NCBI GenBank assembly: GCA_936924235.1 | Contig: CAKZHN010000119.1 | Coordinates: 1-11,154 of the forward strand | Length of the DNA stretch: 11,154 nt | Reading direction: 5' to 3' | Source: an uncultured Rhodoplanes sp. | GTDB taxonomy: Bacteria; Pseudomonadota; Alphaproteobacteria; Rhizobiales; Xanthobacteraceae | Shown: positions 1-6,994 of the stretch, one piece after another | How positions within the stretch are numbered: the stretch's first letter is position 1 | How the letters are laid out: each line of letters begins with the position of its first letter | Notes under the pieces: model-generated | What the model was told of the DNA's origin: nothing | Database searches by the model: none | Seen by the model: only the letters and a program-made list of their open reading frames with translations | Translations under genes and position numbers: made by a program

Positions 1-867
1 CTGCTGATGGGCTTTGGCGTTGCGATCTTTCAGCCCTGCCTTTCGACTCTGGTTCGGCTCTGGGCGCCGACGCGCAGCTGGCTCGCCAACGCGGTCTCGA
101 CCAACGGCATGGTGATGGGCATCACGCTGGTGTCCGCGCTGTCCACGCCGGTTGTGCTGCCACTGGTCGGCGGAAGCTGGCGGCGCGACCTGCTGGTGTG
201 GTGCATCCCCGGTCTCATCGCGACCGTGCTGTTCGTCGTCGCGGCCCTGCGCAATCGCCGAGGCGCCGCAGCGCCCGGCATTCCGGCGCGGAGCGGCTGG
301 CCCGATTGGCGCAGCCGCCAGCTCTGGATCCTCGGTCTCACGCTCGGCACTAATAATGCGCTGTTCTTCGCGTCCAACGCGTTCGTCCCGGACTATCTGA
401 CCGTCACGGGCCGCGGCCATGAGATCGGCACAACGCTCGCCTGGATGAACGGCTCTCAGCTGATCGGCTCCTTCGTCGTCATGGCGGTGCCCGAGCGGCT
501 GCAACGCCGCAGCTGGCCGTTCACGGTGTTCGGCCCGATCACCGTGCTGGGCCTGATCGGCATGGTGCTCTGCGACGGCATCTGGTTGACCGTGATGGCT
601 GTCGTGACCGGCATCGGCGCCGCCACGACGTTCGTCGTGACCTTCGGTCTGCCGGCGATCCTGAGCAAACCCGGCGAGGTGCATCGCATGGCCGGCGGCA
701 TGTTCACCATCAGCTACGGCTTCGCCGTGACGATCCCGGTGATCTGCGGCGCGTTCTGGGACCTGACCGGCCTGCCCTGGACCTCGTTCCTGCCGATGAT
801 GGCGTGCGGGGTCGTCATGACGGTGTTCGGAACAGCGCTGATCCGGCAAAGCGCACAGCAACACTGA
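1..867 (+). CDS. CynX/NimT-like MFS transporter, 5'-truncated by window edge
   Basis: This is the C-terminal three quarters of a major facilitator superfamily permease of the inner membrane. The frame is open from base 1, so the real start lies upstream. By comparison with E. coli CynX, which I recall at just under 400 residues, about 95 N-terminal residues (the first three helices) are missing. The visible part has hydrophobic segments either side of a basic central loop (RNRRGAAAPG, then WRSRQLW), the usual MFS hinge between the two six-helix halves. The resemblance to CynX is greatest at the G-x-G segment before helix 4 and at SRQLWILGLTLGTNNALFF opening the second half. CynX is linked to cyanate and NimT to 2-nitroimidazole; the substrate here cannot be read from sequence. 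The stop is 9 bp before the Gdx-type exporter, so the two are probably co-transcribed. The family call is firm; the subfamily is moderately sure. Confidence 0.85.
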   Translation: MLMGFGVAIFQPCLSTLVRLWAPTRSWLANAVSTNGMVMGITLVSALSTPVVLPLVGGSWRRDLLVWCIPGLIATVLFVVAALRNRRGAAAPGIPARSGWPDWRSRQLWILGLTLGTNNALFFASNAFVPDYLTVTGRGHEIGTTLAWMNGSQLIGSFVVMAVPERLQRRSWPFTVFGPITVLGLIGMVLCDGIWLTVMAVVTGIGAATTFVVTFGLPAILSKPGEVHRMAGGMFTISYGFAVTIPVICGAFWDLTGLPWTSFLPMMACGVVMTVFGTALIRQSAQQH

Positions 868-876
868 GGGCGAACG

Positions 877-1203
877 ATGCCATCCAACCTGGCGTGGGCC
901 ATTCTGGTGGTCGCCGGCCTGTGCGAGATCGGCTGGGCGATCGGCTTGAAATACACCGAAGGCTTCACGCGCCTCGTTCCATCGGCGCTGACACTGACCG
1001 CGATGGTGGCGAGCATCGTGCTGCTCGGGCTGGCGCTGAAGGCGCTGCCGGTCGGCACAGCCTATGCGGTGTGGACCGGCATCGGCGCGGTCGGCACCGC
1101 GGCGCTCGGCATCTATCTGTTCGGCGAGCCGGCGACCGCCGCGCGGCTCGCTTCCATCGGGCTGATCGTGGCCGGTATTGTCGGGCTCAAGCTCGTGACC
1201 TAA
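877..1203 (+). CDS. gdx: SMR-family guanidinium exporter (Gdx, formerly SugE)
   Basis: A 108-residue, four-helix small multidrug resistance protein. It matches the Gdx/SugE branch rather than the EmrE drug-exporter branch: it has GLKYT after helix 1 and the hallmark PVGTAYAVWTGIGAVG in helix 3. Counted from this start, the membrane glutamate is E17, with W20, S46, Y63 and W66 at the positions that line the guanidinium site in characterised Gdx proteins (E13, W16, S42, Y59, W62 there). Members of this group work as dual-topology homodimers that exchange guanidinium for two protons. The ATG is preceded by GAGGG at about 6 bp, and only 9 bp separate it from the MFS gene. No guanidine riboswitch can sit in that gap; one could lie upstream of the MFS gene outside the window. 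The subfamily is confident; transport of guanidinium is inferred from family residues. Confidence 0.93.
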   Translation: MPSNLAWAILVVAGLCEIGWAIGLKYTEGFTRLVPSALTLTAMVASIVLLGLALKALPVGTAYAVWTGIGAVGTAALGIYLFGEPATAARLASIGLIVAGIVGLKLVT

Positions 1204-1218
1204 GACCTGTTGTCCCAT

Positions 1219-1236
1219 TTGAGCCGCCGGGCTCAA
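1219..1236 (+). terminator. Possible terminator hairpin after gdx
   Basis: TTGAGCC (1219-1225) and GGCTCAA (1230-1236) form a perfect 7-bp stem with a GCCG loop, 15 bp after the gdx stop. No T-tract follows (CGGCCTT), so intrinsic termination is unproven. It may instead stabilise the 3' end of the MFS-gdx transcript. Confidence 0.4.
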
Positions 1237-1251
1237 CGGCCTTCTCCCAGG

Positions 1252-1267
1252 AATTTCAGGTGAAATT
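1252..1267 (+). promoter_or_regulatory. Inverted repeat across the eamA translation start
   Basis: AATTTCA (1252-1258), GG, TGAAATT (1261-1267) is a perfect 7-bp inverted repeat with a 2-bp centre. It contains the only close Shine-Dalgarno-like string (AGGTGA, 1258-1263), and its last base is the first base of the TTG start codon. As RNA it could fold as six pairs around an AGGT loop and hide the start; as DNA it has the size of a dimeric-regulator half-site pair. Function is inference. Confidence 0.4.
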
Positions 1268-2187
1268 TGTCCACCAAGCCCGGATTGAGTGACGCCGCTG
1301 TCGCCAAGCTCCTGCTGCTCGCGCTGAGCTTCTGCTGGGGGCTGAGCTGGTCGGCGATGCGCATCGCGCTCGACGAGGTGTCGCCGTGGTCGATGCGGCT
1401 GATCGGCTACAGCATCGGCGCCGCGACCCTGCTGGTGCTGATCAAGGCCCAGGGCCGCTCGCTTTCGATCCCCACCGCGCGCGACCGCTGGCATCTGCTG
1501 GTCGCCGCCCTGTTCATCGTCGTGGCGTTCGGCGTCGCCGGCACCTTCGCGCAGCTGATGGCGAACACCTCGCGCGTCATCATCGTCAACTACTCGATGC
1601 CGGTCTGGGGCAGCGTGATGGCCTATTTCGCGCTCGGCGAGCGCATCAACCGGCAGGCCGCGATCGGGCTCGCGCTGTGCGTCGCGGGGCTTGCGGTGCT
1701 GATCTATCCGGTTGCCGAGCAATCGGTGCGCGAGCCGGTCGGCCTGCTGCTGGCGCTGGTCTGCGCGCTCGGCTGGGGCGGCGGCACCGTCTACATGAAA
1801 TGGGCGCGCATCAAGGGCGACCTGCTGGCGATCTCGTTCTGGCAGGTGATGGTCGGCGTGGTGGTGTTCGGCATCGCCTACCTCACGTTCAACGGGCTGC
1901 CGCACTACGCGCCGCTGCAATGGCGCACCTGGGGCGGCCTGCTGTTCAACGGTGTGCTCGGCACCGGCATCGCCTACTTCATCTGGTTCAACATCATAGG
2001 GCGGCTGACCACCGTGATGGCGTCGCTCGGCTCGCTGATCAATCCGGTGGTCGGTGTGATCGGCGCGATGATCATCCTCGGCGACCGCCCGACGCTGTCG
2101 GACGCGGTCGGCTTTGCGCTCATTTTTGGGGCCGCCGCCTGCGTGATGATCCCGGCCCGCATGAAGCCCAAGGCGCCGGCGGCCTGA
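1267..2187 (+). CDS. EamA (DMT superfamily) permease
   Basis: A 306-residue inner-membrane protein of the drug/metabolite transporter superfamily, with two EamA repeats of five helices each. Approximate helices are at residues 13-33, 40-60, 77-97, 103-122, 131-149, 158-178, 187-207, 221-241, 247-270 and 279-297. Typical signatures are SFCWGLSWSAMR in helix 1, NYSMPVWGSVMAYFALGER near the end of repeat 1, and the matching SLINPVVGVIGAMIILGDR in repeat 2. The tail is basic (ARMKPKAP) and probably cytoplasmic. DMT proteins usually export amino acids, metabolites or drugs; the substrate is not predictable here. An in-frame TGA at 1261-1263 leaves TTG 1267 or TTG 1285 as starts, since the first ATG (1357) would delete most of helix 1. 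TTG 1267 has AGGTGA only 3 bp upstream, so expression may be weak or controlled by the inverted repeat at the start. Confidence 0.9.
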   Translation: MSTKPGLSDAAVAKLLLLALSFCWGLSWSAMRIALDEVSPWSMRLIGYSIGAATLLVLIKAQGRSLSIPTARDRWHLLVAALFIVVAFGVAGTFAQLMANTSRVIIVNYSMPVWGSVMAYFALGERINRQAAIGLALCVAGLAVLIYPVAEQSVREPVGLLLALVCALGWGGGTVYMKWARIKGDLLAISFWQVMVGVVVFGIAYLTFNGLPHYAPLQWRTWGGLLFNGVLGTGIAYFIWFNIIGRLTTVMASLGSLINPVVGVIGAMIILGDRPTLSDAVGFALIFGAAACVMIPARMKPKAPAA

Positions 2188-2221
2188 AACGCGGTGGCGC
2201 GGCTGCACCACCGCCGTTAGA

Positions 2222-2245
2222 CTTCTCCCAAAATTTCGGGAGGAG
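2222..2245 (+). promoter_or_regulatory. Hairpin enclosing the Bug-gene ribosome binding site
   Basis: CTTCTCCC (2222-2229) pairs with GGGAGGAG (2238-2245) around an eight-base AAAATTTC loop, giving eight pairs including one T-G wobble. The right arm is the whole Shine-Dalgarno sequence, which ends 4 bp before the ATG at 2250. The hairpin could hold the binding site closed, or serve as the 3' end of the upstream eamA message. There is no T-tract, which makes a terminator less likely. Confidence 0.45.
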
Positions 2246-2249
2246 CGAC

Positions 2250-3263
2250 ATGGCAAGCCATCCGGTCACACGCCGCACGCTGCTGCAAGGCGCCGCCGCA
2301 ATCGCTGCGCTCGGCGCCGCGCCGGTCTTTGCGCAACAGGCTTGGGCGCAGAACGCCGGCCACTGGCCCGACCATCCGCTGCGGATGATCATCCCCTACC
2401 CGGCCGGCGGCTCGACCGACGTGCTGTTTCGCATCATGGCCGAGGCCCTGAAGGACAAGCTCGGCCAGCCGGTGGTGGTCGAGAACAAGCCTGGCGCGTC
2501 GGGCAATATCGGCATCGACGCCGTCGCGAAAAGCCCGCCGGACGGCTACACGATCGGCGGCGCCACCGTCGGGCATTTTTCGATCAACCAGTTCCTGATC
2601 GCGAAGATGCCGTACGACGCCGAGAAGGATCTGATCGCGCCGTCGCTCGCCTATGAGTTGCCGAACGTCGCGGTGGTCGCCGCCAATCACGTTCAGGCCA
2701 AGACGCTGCAGGAGTTCATCGCCTTCGCCAAGGCGCGGCCGAACGGCATTTCCATCGGCAGTCCTGGACCCGGCACCACGCCGCATCTCTCTGGCGTGCT
2801 GTTTGCGGCGCGCACCGGCGTCAACGCCATTCACGTGCCGTTCCGCGGCGCCGCGCAGACGATCCCGGCGATGCTCGCGGGTGACGTCACCTTCGCGGTC
2901 GACAATCTCGCCTCCTACATTCCGCAGATCGAAGCCGGCACGATGCGCGCGCTCGCCGTGACCTCGTCGCAGCGCTGGCCGACCTTGCCGAACGTGCCGA
3001 CCATGGCGGAAGCCGGCGTGCCCGATTTCGTCGTCACGTCGTGGGGCGCTTACGTGGTGCCGACCGGCACACCGCAGGCCATCGTCGAGAAGATCGCCGC
3101 GGCTCACAAATCGCTCGCGAATGACGAAGCGATGCAGAAGCGCTTCCTCACCGCCGGCGGACGAATCCTGTCCAGCACGCCGGCCGAAGCGAAGGCCTTC
3201 GCGGCGAAGGAAACCAAGATGTGGCGGGAGGTCGTGCGGCTCTCGGGGCTCACGCCGCAATAG
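2250..3263 (+). CDS. Bug/TctC-family periplasmic solute-binding protein
   Basis: A 337-residue exported binding protein of the Bug (TctC) family, which captures carboxylates and similar small acids in the periplasm. The N-terminus has a twin-arginine-like signal (TRRTLLQG at 7-14, then an alanine-rich core) with likely cleavage after AWA (residue 33) or VFA (28). Family motifs occur in order: YPAGGSTDVLFR (50-61), VVVENKPGASGNIG (75-88), PPDGYT (96-101), HVPFRGAAQTIPAMLAGDV (195-213), and the C-terminal lobe strings LPNVPTMAEAGVP (246-258) and PTGTP (271-275). The ATG at 2250 is chosen because it directly precedes the signal peptide and follows GGGAGGAG. No TctA or TctB membrane partner lies nearby, which is usual for the very numerous orphan Bug proteins. 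The ligand is unknown. The neighbouring eamA permease is of an unrelated family and is not an expected partner. Confidence 0.93.
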   Translation: MASHPVTRRTLLQGAAAIAALGAAPVFAQQAWAQNAGHWPDHPLRMIIPYPAGGSTDVLFRIMAEALKDKLGQPVVVENKPGASGNIGIDAVAKSPPDGYTIGGATVGHFSINQFLIAKMPYDAEKDLIAPSLAYELPNVAVVAANHVQAKTLQEFIAFAKARPNGISIGSPGPGTTPHLSGVLFAARTGVNAIHVPFRGAAQTIPAMLAGDVTFAVDNLASYIPQIEAGTMRALAVTSSQRWPTLPNVPTMAEAGVPDFVVTSWGAYVVPTGTPQAIVEKIAAAHKSLANDEAMQKRFLTAGGRILSSTPAEAKAFAAKETKMWREVVRLSGLTPQ

Positions 3264-3267
3264 AACC

Positions 3268-3316
3268 TTTCGTTCCATGCCGAGCGCCGGGAACGAAATG
3301 TTGCATGACATTTTTT
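3268..3316 (+). terminator. Candidate terminator after the Bug gene (two overlapping stems plus T6)
   Basis: TTTCGTTCC (3268-3276) and GGAACGAAA (3290-3298) form a perfect 9-bp stem with a 13-base loop, starting 5 bp after the stop. A second stem, AAATGT (3296-3301) with ACATTT (3308-3313), borders a run of six T (3311-3316). The two stems share bases 3296-3298, so they cannot both form completely. The T-tract supports a terminator on the plus strand. Confidence 0.5.
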
Positions 3317-3381
3317 CGAAACGCCTGCTCGCCTGATGCGTTGTCGTCCGGGGAAGGGACAGCAACGAACAGGAGGAGACC

Positions 3382-3645
3382 ATGAGGAAACTTCTTGTTG
3401 GTGCCTTGGCGGCAGGCGCCATCGCCGTGGCCGCGGTCCCGGCATCCGCAGAGATTTGGGCGGGCGCTGATCCAGGCGGCGTGGGCGTGCGAGTAGGCCC
3501 GTTCGCCGCGGGCGTCGGCCCGGATTACGCCTGGCACAACGGCTACTACCGTGACGACTACTACGGCGGGTGCCGCATCGTGCATCAACGCACAGTCACG
3601 CCAGGCGGCCGAGTAATCGTGGAGCGCCACCGCATCTGCGATTAA
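3382..3645 (+). CDS. Small exported protein of unknown function
   Basis: I do not recognise a named family. This 87-residue protein has a clear Sec signal peptide: MRKLL, a hydrophobic alanine/glycine core, and cleavage after ASA at residue 23. The predicted mature part is about 64 residues. It begins with a glycine/valine stretch (25-46), followed by a tyrosine-rich segment (HNGYYRDDYYGG, 52-63), and ends in a basic strand-like region bounded by the only two cysteines, C64 and C86, which could form a disulfide. Short periplasmic proteins with this layout are common in Bradyrhizobium relatives (from general knowledge). The ATG is well supported by AGGAGGAG 3 bp upstream (3371-3378). The gene lies between two candidate terminators (3268-3316 and 3674-3706), so it is probably transcribed alone. 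I saw no confident promoter in 3317-3370. Confidence 0.8.
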   Translation: MRKLLVGALAAGAIAVAAVPASAEIWAGADPGGVGVRVGPFAAGVGPDYAWHNGYYRDDYYGGCRIVHQRTVTPGGRVIVERHRICD

Positions 3646-3673
3646 ACCTGAGGACAACAAGCGGTGGAGACGA

Positions 3674-3706
3674 GAAGCAGCCCCGGACGGTTTCCGGGGC
3701 TGCTTC
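3674..3706. terminator. Perfect 14-bp hairpin between convergent genes
   Basis: GAAGCAGCCCCGGA (3674-3687) and TCCGGGGCTGCTTC (3693-3706) pair perfectly around a five-base loop. The hairpin lies 28 bp past the stop of the small exported protein and 17 bp past the priA stop on the other strand, so it can serve both transcripts. The downstream sequence is only weakly T-rich (GTTA on the plus side). Confidence 0.75.
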
Positions 3707-3723
3707 GTTATGCGCTCGCCGTT

Positions 3724-5898
3724 TCAGAAGAAGCTCTGCGGATCGACATCGACCTCGAGCTTGAGCGTGCCCTTGGCCTTTGGCGCGTCAGCCATCCATT
3801 GGCGCAGATAAGCCGACAGATCGAAATTACGCGGCGATTTCACCAAAATCCGGAAACGATGCCGGCCGCGCACCACTGCGAGCGGCGCCTCGGCGGGGCC
3901 GAGCACGCGCACGTCGTCATGGATCGGCGACACCGCAGCGATCCGGCGCGCGAAGGCTTCGGTCTCGTGCTTGTCGGCGCCTGAGACCAGCAGGCTCGCC
4001 AGCCGGCCGAACGGCGGATAGCCGGTCTTCTCGCGCACCTCGATCTCGGCCGCGTAGAACGCATCGCGGTCCTGCGCGATCAGGGCGCGCATCACCGGAT
4101 GCTCGGGCTGATGCGTCTGCAGGAAGCCATAGCCGCGGCCCTCCTCGCGACCGGCGCGGCCGACCACCTGATGCAGCAGCTGGAACGAGCGCTCGCCGGC
4201 GCGCGGATCGCCGTTGGCAAGGCCAAGATCAGCATCGACGATGCCGACCAGATTGAGCTTCGGGAAATGATGCCCCTTGGCGACGAGCTGCGTGCCGATG
4301 ACGATGTCGAAGCGGCCCTGCGCCACGTCGTCGAGCTCCTGACGGAGCCGCTCCATCGATTCCACGAGATCGCTCGACAACACCAGGATGCGCTTGTCTG
4401 GAAACAACTCCGCGGCCTCGTGCTCCAGGCGTTCGACGCCGGGGCCGACGGCGACGAAGCTGCCTTTCGCTTCGCATTTCGGACACTGCTCCGGCGGCGG
4501 CATCGAATAGCCGCAGTGATGGCAGACGAGCCGCCGCTTGAAGCGGTGATCGACCAGCCAGGCGTCACAGTTCGGGCATGCCATCCGGTAGCCGCAGGCG
4601 TTGCACAAGGTCAGCGGCGCGAAGCCACGGCGGTTGAGAAACAGCAGCGCCTGCTCACCGCGCTCAATTGTGAACCTCACCTGCTCGGCAAGCCTGGGCG
4701 AGATGAAGCGGCCGCGCGGAGGTCCTTCGCGACGCAGGTCAATTGCCTCGACCGACGGCAGATGCTGGCCGCCGAAGCGCTCCGGCAATTGCAGATGCGC
4801 GTAGCGGCCGCGCCGCGCGTTGACCACGGTCTCGACCGACGGCGTCGCGGAGGCGAGCACGATTGGGATCTTCACCTCGCGCGCCCGCACCACCGCCATG
4901 TCGCGGGCGTGATAGCGCACGCCGTCCTCCTGCTTGTAGGCCGGGTCGTGCTCCTCATCGATCACGATCAGGCCGAGATCCGCGTAGGGCAGGAACAGCG
5001 CCGAGCGCGCGCCGACCACGACCGACACCTTGCCTTCGGCAACCGCGCTCCAGGTCCGCGCCCGCTTGCGCGGCGCCAGCTCGGAATGCCATTCCGCCGG
5101 CCGCACGCCGAAGCGCGCCGCAAAGCGATCGAGGAATTGCGCGGTGAGCGCGATCTCCGGCATCAGGATCAGCACCTGCCTGCCGTGGCGAATGGCCTGC
5201 GCCACCGCCTCGAAATAGACCTCGGTCTTGCCCGAGCCCGTGACGCCGTCGACCAGCGTCACCGAGAAGCCGCCCATGTCGACGGACGTGCGCAGCGCGT
5301 CGGCAGCCTTGCGCTGCGCATCGGTGAACTCCGGCACGGCGAAATCCGGATCGGGCTGCCGCGCCACCGGCTCCGGCGGCAGCACCAGGGTTTCGAGCGC
5401 GCCCTCATCGACCAGGCCGTCGATCACGCCGGCCGAGACGCTGGCCTCGTGCGCAGCCTCGCTCTTGGTCCGCACCAGTCCGTCGGAAAGGAGTTGCAGC
5501 ACGCGCATCCGCGCCGTGGTCATGCGCTTGGGCGCAGGACCCGCGATCCGCACGCCGACCTTCTCGCGCGCCGGCCCAAGGTCGTTGCCCATGCGCAGGC
5601 ACATGCGCAGCACCATGCCGCGCGGCGACAGCGTGTAGCCCGACACCCAATCGACGAACTTGCGCAGGTCCGGCTTCAGCGGCGGATAGTCGAGCTTGAA
5701 GTCGACGTCCTTCAAGCGGTTGTGCAGGCCGGGCCGCACATCGACGTCGTCGGCCCAGACCACGCCGATCGCCTCGCGGGCGCCGAGCGGCACCGTGACG
5801 ATGTCGCCGGGCTTGAGGTCGAATTCCTTCGGAACGCGATAGGAATAGGTCTGATCGAGGGCGACCGGGACCAAAATATCGACGAAAGGCTTGGTCAT
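3724..5898 (-). CDS. priA: Primosomal replication-restart helicase PriA
   Basis: A full-length 724-residue PriA (E. coli about 730), the superfamily 2 DNA helicase that recognises stalled forks and reloads the replisome. Residues 1-100 form the 3' DNA-binding domain (VDILVPVALDQTYSYRVP). A winged-helix region follows at about 125-175. The helicase core has GVTGSGKT (218-225, Walker A), IDEEHDPAYKQED (313-325, Walker B), ASATPS (349-354) and GTQLVAKGHHFPKLNLVGIVDAD (535-557 overall). VVGRAGR (578-584) is motif VI. Eight zinc-binding cysteines are all present, in pairs at 432/435, 441/444, 459/462 and 472/475. The ATG at 5898 has GGGGAAAG just upstream and fits the family N-terminus. The gene diverges from xerC across 82 bp. 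No key residue is missing, so it should be active. Confidence 0.98.
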   Translation of the reverse strand: MTKPFVDILVPVALDQTYSYRVPKEFDLKPGDIVTVPLGAREAIGVVWADDVDVRPGLHNRLKDVDFKLDYPPLKPDLRKFVDWVSGYTLSPRGMVLRMCLRMGNDLGPAREKVGVRIAGPAPKRMTTARMRVLQLLSDGLVRTKSEAAHEASVSAGVIDGLVDEGALETLVLPPEPVARQPDPDFAVPEFTDAQRKAADALRTSVDMGGFSVTLVDGVTGSGKTEVYFEAVAQAIRHGRQVLILMPEIALTAQFLDRFAARFGVRPAEWHSELAPRKRARTWSAVAEGKVSVVVGARSALFLPYADLGLIVIDEEHDPAYKQEDGVRYHARDMAVVRAREVKIPIVLASATPSVETVVNARRGRYAHLQLPERFGGQHLPSVEAIDLRREGPPRGRFISPRLAEQVRFTIERGEQALLFLNRRGFAPLTLCNACGYRMACPNCDAWLVDHRFKRRLVCHHCGYSMPPPEQCPKCEAKGSFVAVGPGVERLEHEAAELFPDKRILVLSSDLVESMERLRQELDDVAQGRFDIVIGTQLVAKGHHFPKLNLVGIVDADLGLANGDPRAGERSFQLLHQVVGRAGREEGRGYGFLQTHQPEHPVMRALIAQDRDAFYAAEIEVREKTGYPPFGRLASLLVSGADKHETEAFARRIAAVSPIHDDVRVLGPAEAPLAVVRGRHRFRILVKSPRNFDLSAYLRQWMADAPKAKGTLKLEVDVDPQSFF

Positions 5899-5958
5899 CT
5901 TTCCCCGGTCGGCGCAGCCTGGATTCGGCCGATTCGCGCACTTAACGAAGGCTTACGA

Positions 5959-5967
5959 AAGGGGTGA
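5959..5967 (+). promoter_or_regulatory. Likely Shine-Dalgarno region for the xerC GTG start
   Basis: The purine-rich AAGGGGTGAG run around 5958-5968 is the only ribosome-binding-like sequence before the GTG at 5981. The spacing of about 13 bp is long, so start choice also rests on protein length. The 82-bp divergent gap (5899-5980) must carry the promoters for both priA and xerC, but I could not place either with acceptable spacing. Confidence 0.35.
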
Positions 5968-5980
5968 GATATATCCCGCC

Positions 5981-6955
5981 GTGTCAAGCACAAGACGGCC
6001 CAACCAGAAGTCCGAGCTCGGATTTCCCGCAGCGCCCGAGGTTGCGGCCGAGATGGCGCGCTGGCTTGCGCAGCTTTCCACCGAACGGCGGATGTCGCCG
6101 AAGACGCTCGACGCCTACGCGCGCGATGTCCGGCAGTTCCTGACCTTCATGGCCGAGCACCTTGGCGGCGCGCCGTCGCTCGCCAAGCTCGCCAAGCTCA
6201 CGCCGCAGGACGTGCGCGCCTTCATGGCGGCGCGGCGCTCGGACGACATCTCCAGCCGCTCGCTGATGCGGGTGCTGGCCGGCGTGCGATCGTTTGCGCG
6301 CTTTCTTGAACGCAAGGGCAAGGGCAAGGTCGGCGCGCTCGCTGCCGTCCGCGCACCGAAGGTGCCGAAGACGCTGCCCAAGCCGCTGCATATCGCGGCT
6401 GCAAAGCAGGTGTCGGATGCTGATCTGCGCGCCGGTGAGGAGCGCGAGCCCTGGGTGCTGGCCCGCGACGCCGCGGTGCTGGCGCTGCTCTATGGCAGCG
6501 GGCTCCGCATCTCCGAGGCGCTCGGGCTGCATCGCGGCGATGTCCCCACCCCCGGCCGCGGCGACGCCATCACGGTGACCGGCAAGGGCAACAAGCAGCG
6601 CATGGTGCCGCTGCTCGCGCAGGTGACGCAGCTCATCGCCGACTACGTGGCGATCTGCCCCTACGACCTGCCGGCCGACGGGCCGCTGTTCGTCGGCGCC
6701 CGCGGCGGGCCGCTGTCGCCGCGCATCGTGCAACTTGTCATGGAACGGTTGCGCGGCGCACTCAGCCTGCCGGATTCGGCGACGCCGCATGCGCTGCGGC
6801 ATTCCTTCGCCACGCATCTGCTGGCCCGCGGCGGCGACCTGCGCGCCATCCAGGAGTTGCTCGGCCACGCCTCGCTGTCGACCACGCAGATCTACACGGC
6901 TGTTGACACCGAACGATTGCTCGAAGTCTACCGCAGCGCTCATCCCAGGGCATGA
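5981..6955 (+). CDS. xerC: Tyrosine recombinase XerC
   Basis: A 324-residue site-specific tyrosine recombinase. Together with XerD it resolves chromosome dimers at dif during division. The N-terminal SAM-like core-binding domain spans about residues 22-115 (WLAQLSTERRMSPKTLDAYARDV). The catalytic domain covers about 140-320. All six active-site residues are visible: R176 in YGSGLRISEALGL, K202 in TGKGNKQR, H270 and R273 in PHALRHSFATHL, H296 in LLGHASL, and nucleophile Y305 in TTQIYTAV. I chose GTG 5981 because it gives the usual XerC length. The frame stays open back to 5891, but that longer version would overlap the first priA codons and adds residues with no family match. XerC is preferred over XerD from the N-terminus and general similarity, and is moderately certain. 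It sits head to head with priA; both genes act in chromosome replication and segregation. Confidence 0.92.
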   Translation: MSSTRRPNQKSELGFPAAPEVAAEMARWLAQLSTERRMSPKTLDAYARDVRQFLTFMAEHLGGAPSLAKLAKLTPQDVRAFMAARRSDDISSRSLMRVLAGVRSFARFLERKGKGKVGALAAVRAPKVPKTLPKPLHIAAAKQVSDADLRAGEEREPWVLARDAAVLALLYGSGLRISEALGLHRGDVPTPGRGDAITVTGKGNKQRMVPLLAQVTQLIADYVAICPYDLPADGPLFVGARGGPLSPRIVQLVMERLRGALSLPDSATPHALRHSFATHLLARGGDLRAIQELLGHASLSTTQIYTAVDTERLLEVYRSAHPRA

Positions 6956-6994
6956 TAAGCTGCACCCCCTGAAATCCAGCGACGGGGATGCCAG

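Noticed and set aside
868..876. Guanidine riboswitch directly upstream of gdx
   Set aside because: Only 9 bp separate it from the MFS gene, so there is no room. Any riboswitch would be outside the window.
1386..2249. Long in-frame extension in front of the Bug protein
   Set aside because: It runs out of frame through eamA and has shadow-like composition. The real protein begins at 2250 with a signal peptide and ribosome binding site.
2217..3422. 401-codon open frame antisense to the Bug protein gene
   Set aside because: The Bug gene has a signal peptide and all family motifs; the antisense frame has none.
4099..5967. 622-codon open frame on the plus strand antisense to priA
   Set aside because: priA on the minus strand has every helicase and zinc motif. 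The antisense product is low-complexity and arginine/histidine-rich.
5968..5995. Promoter for priA using TTGACA and TATAT on the minus strand
   Set aside because: The two boxes are only about 8 bp apart, far below the usual 16-18 bp, so I do not call a promoter.
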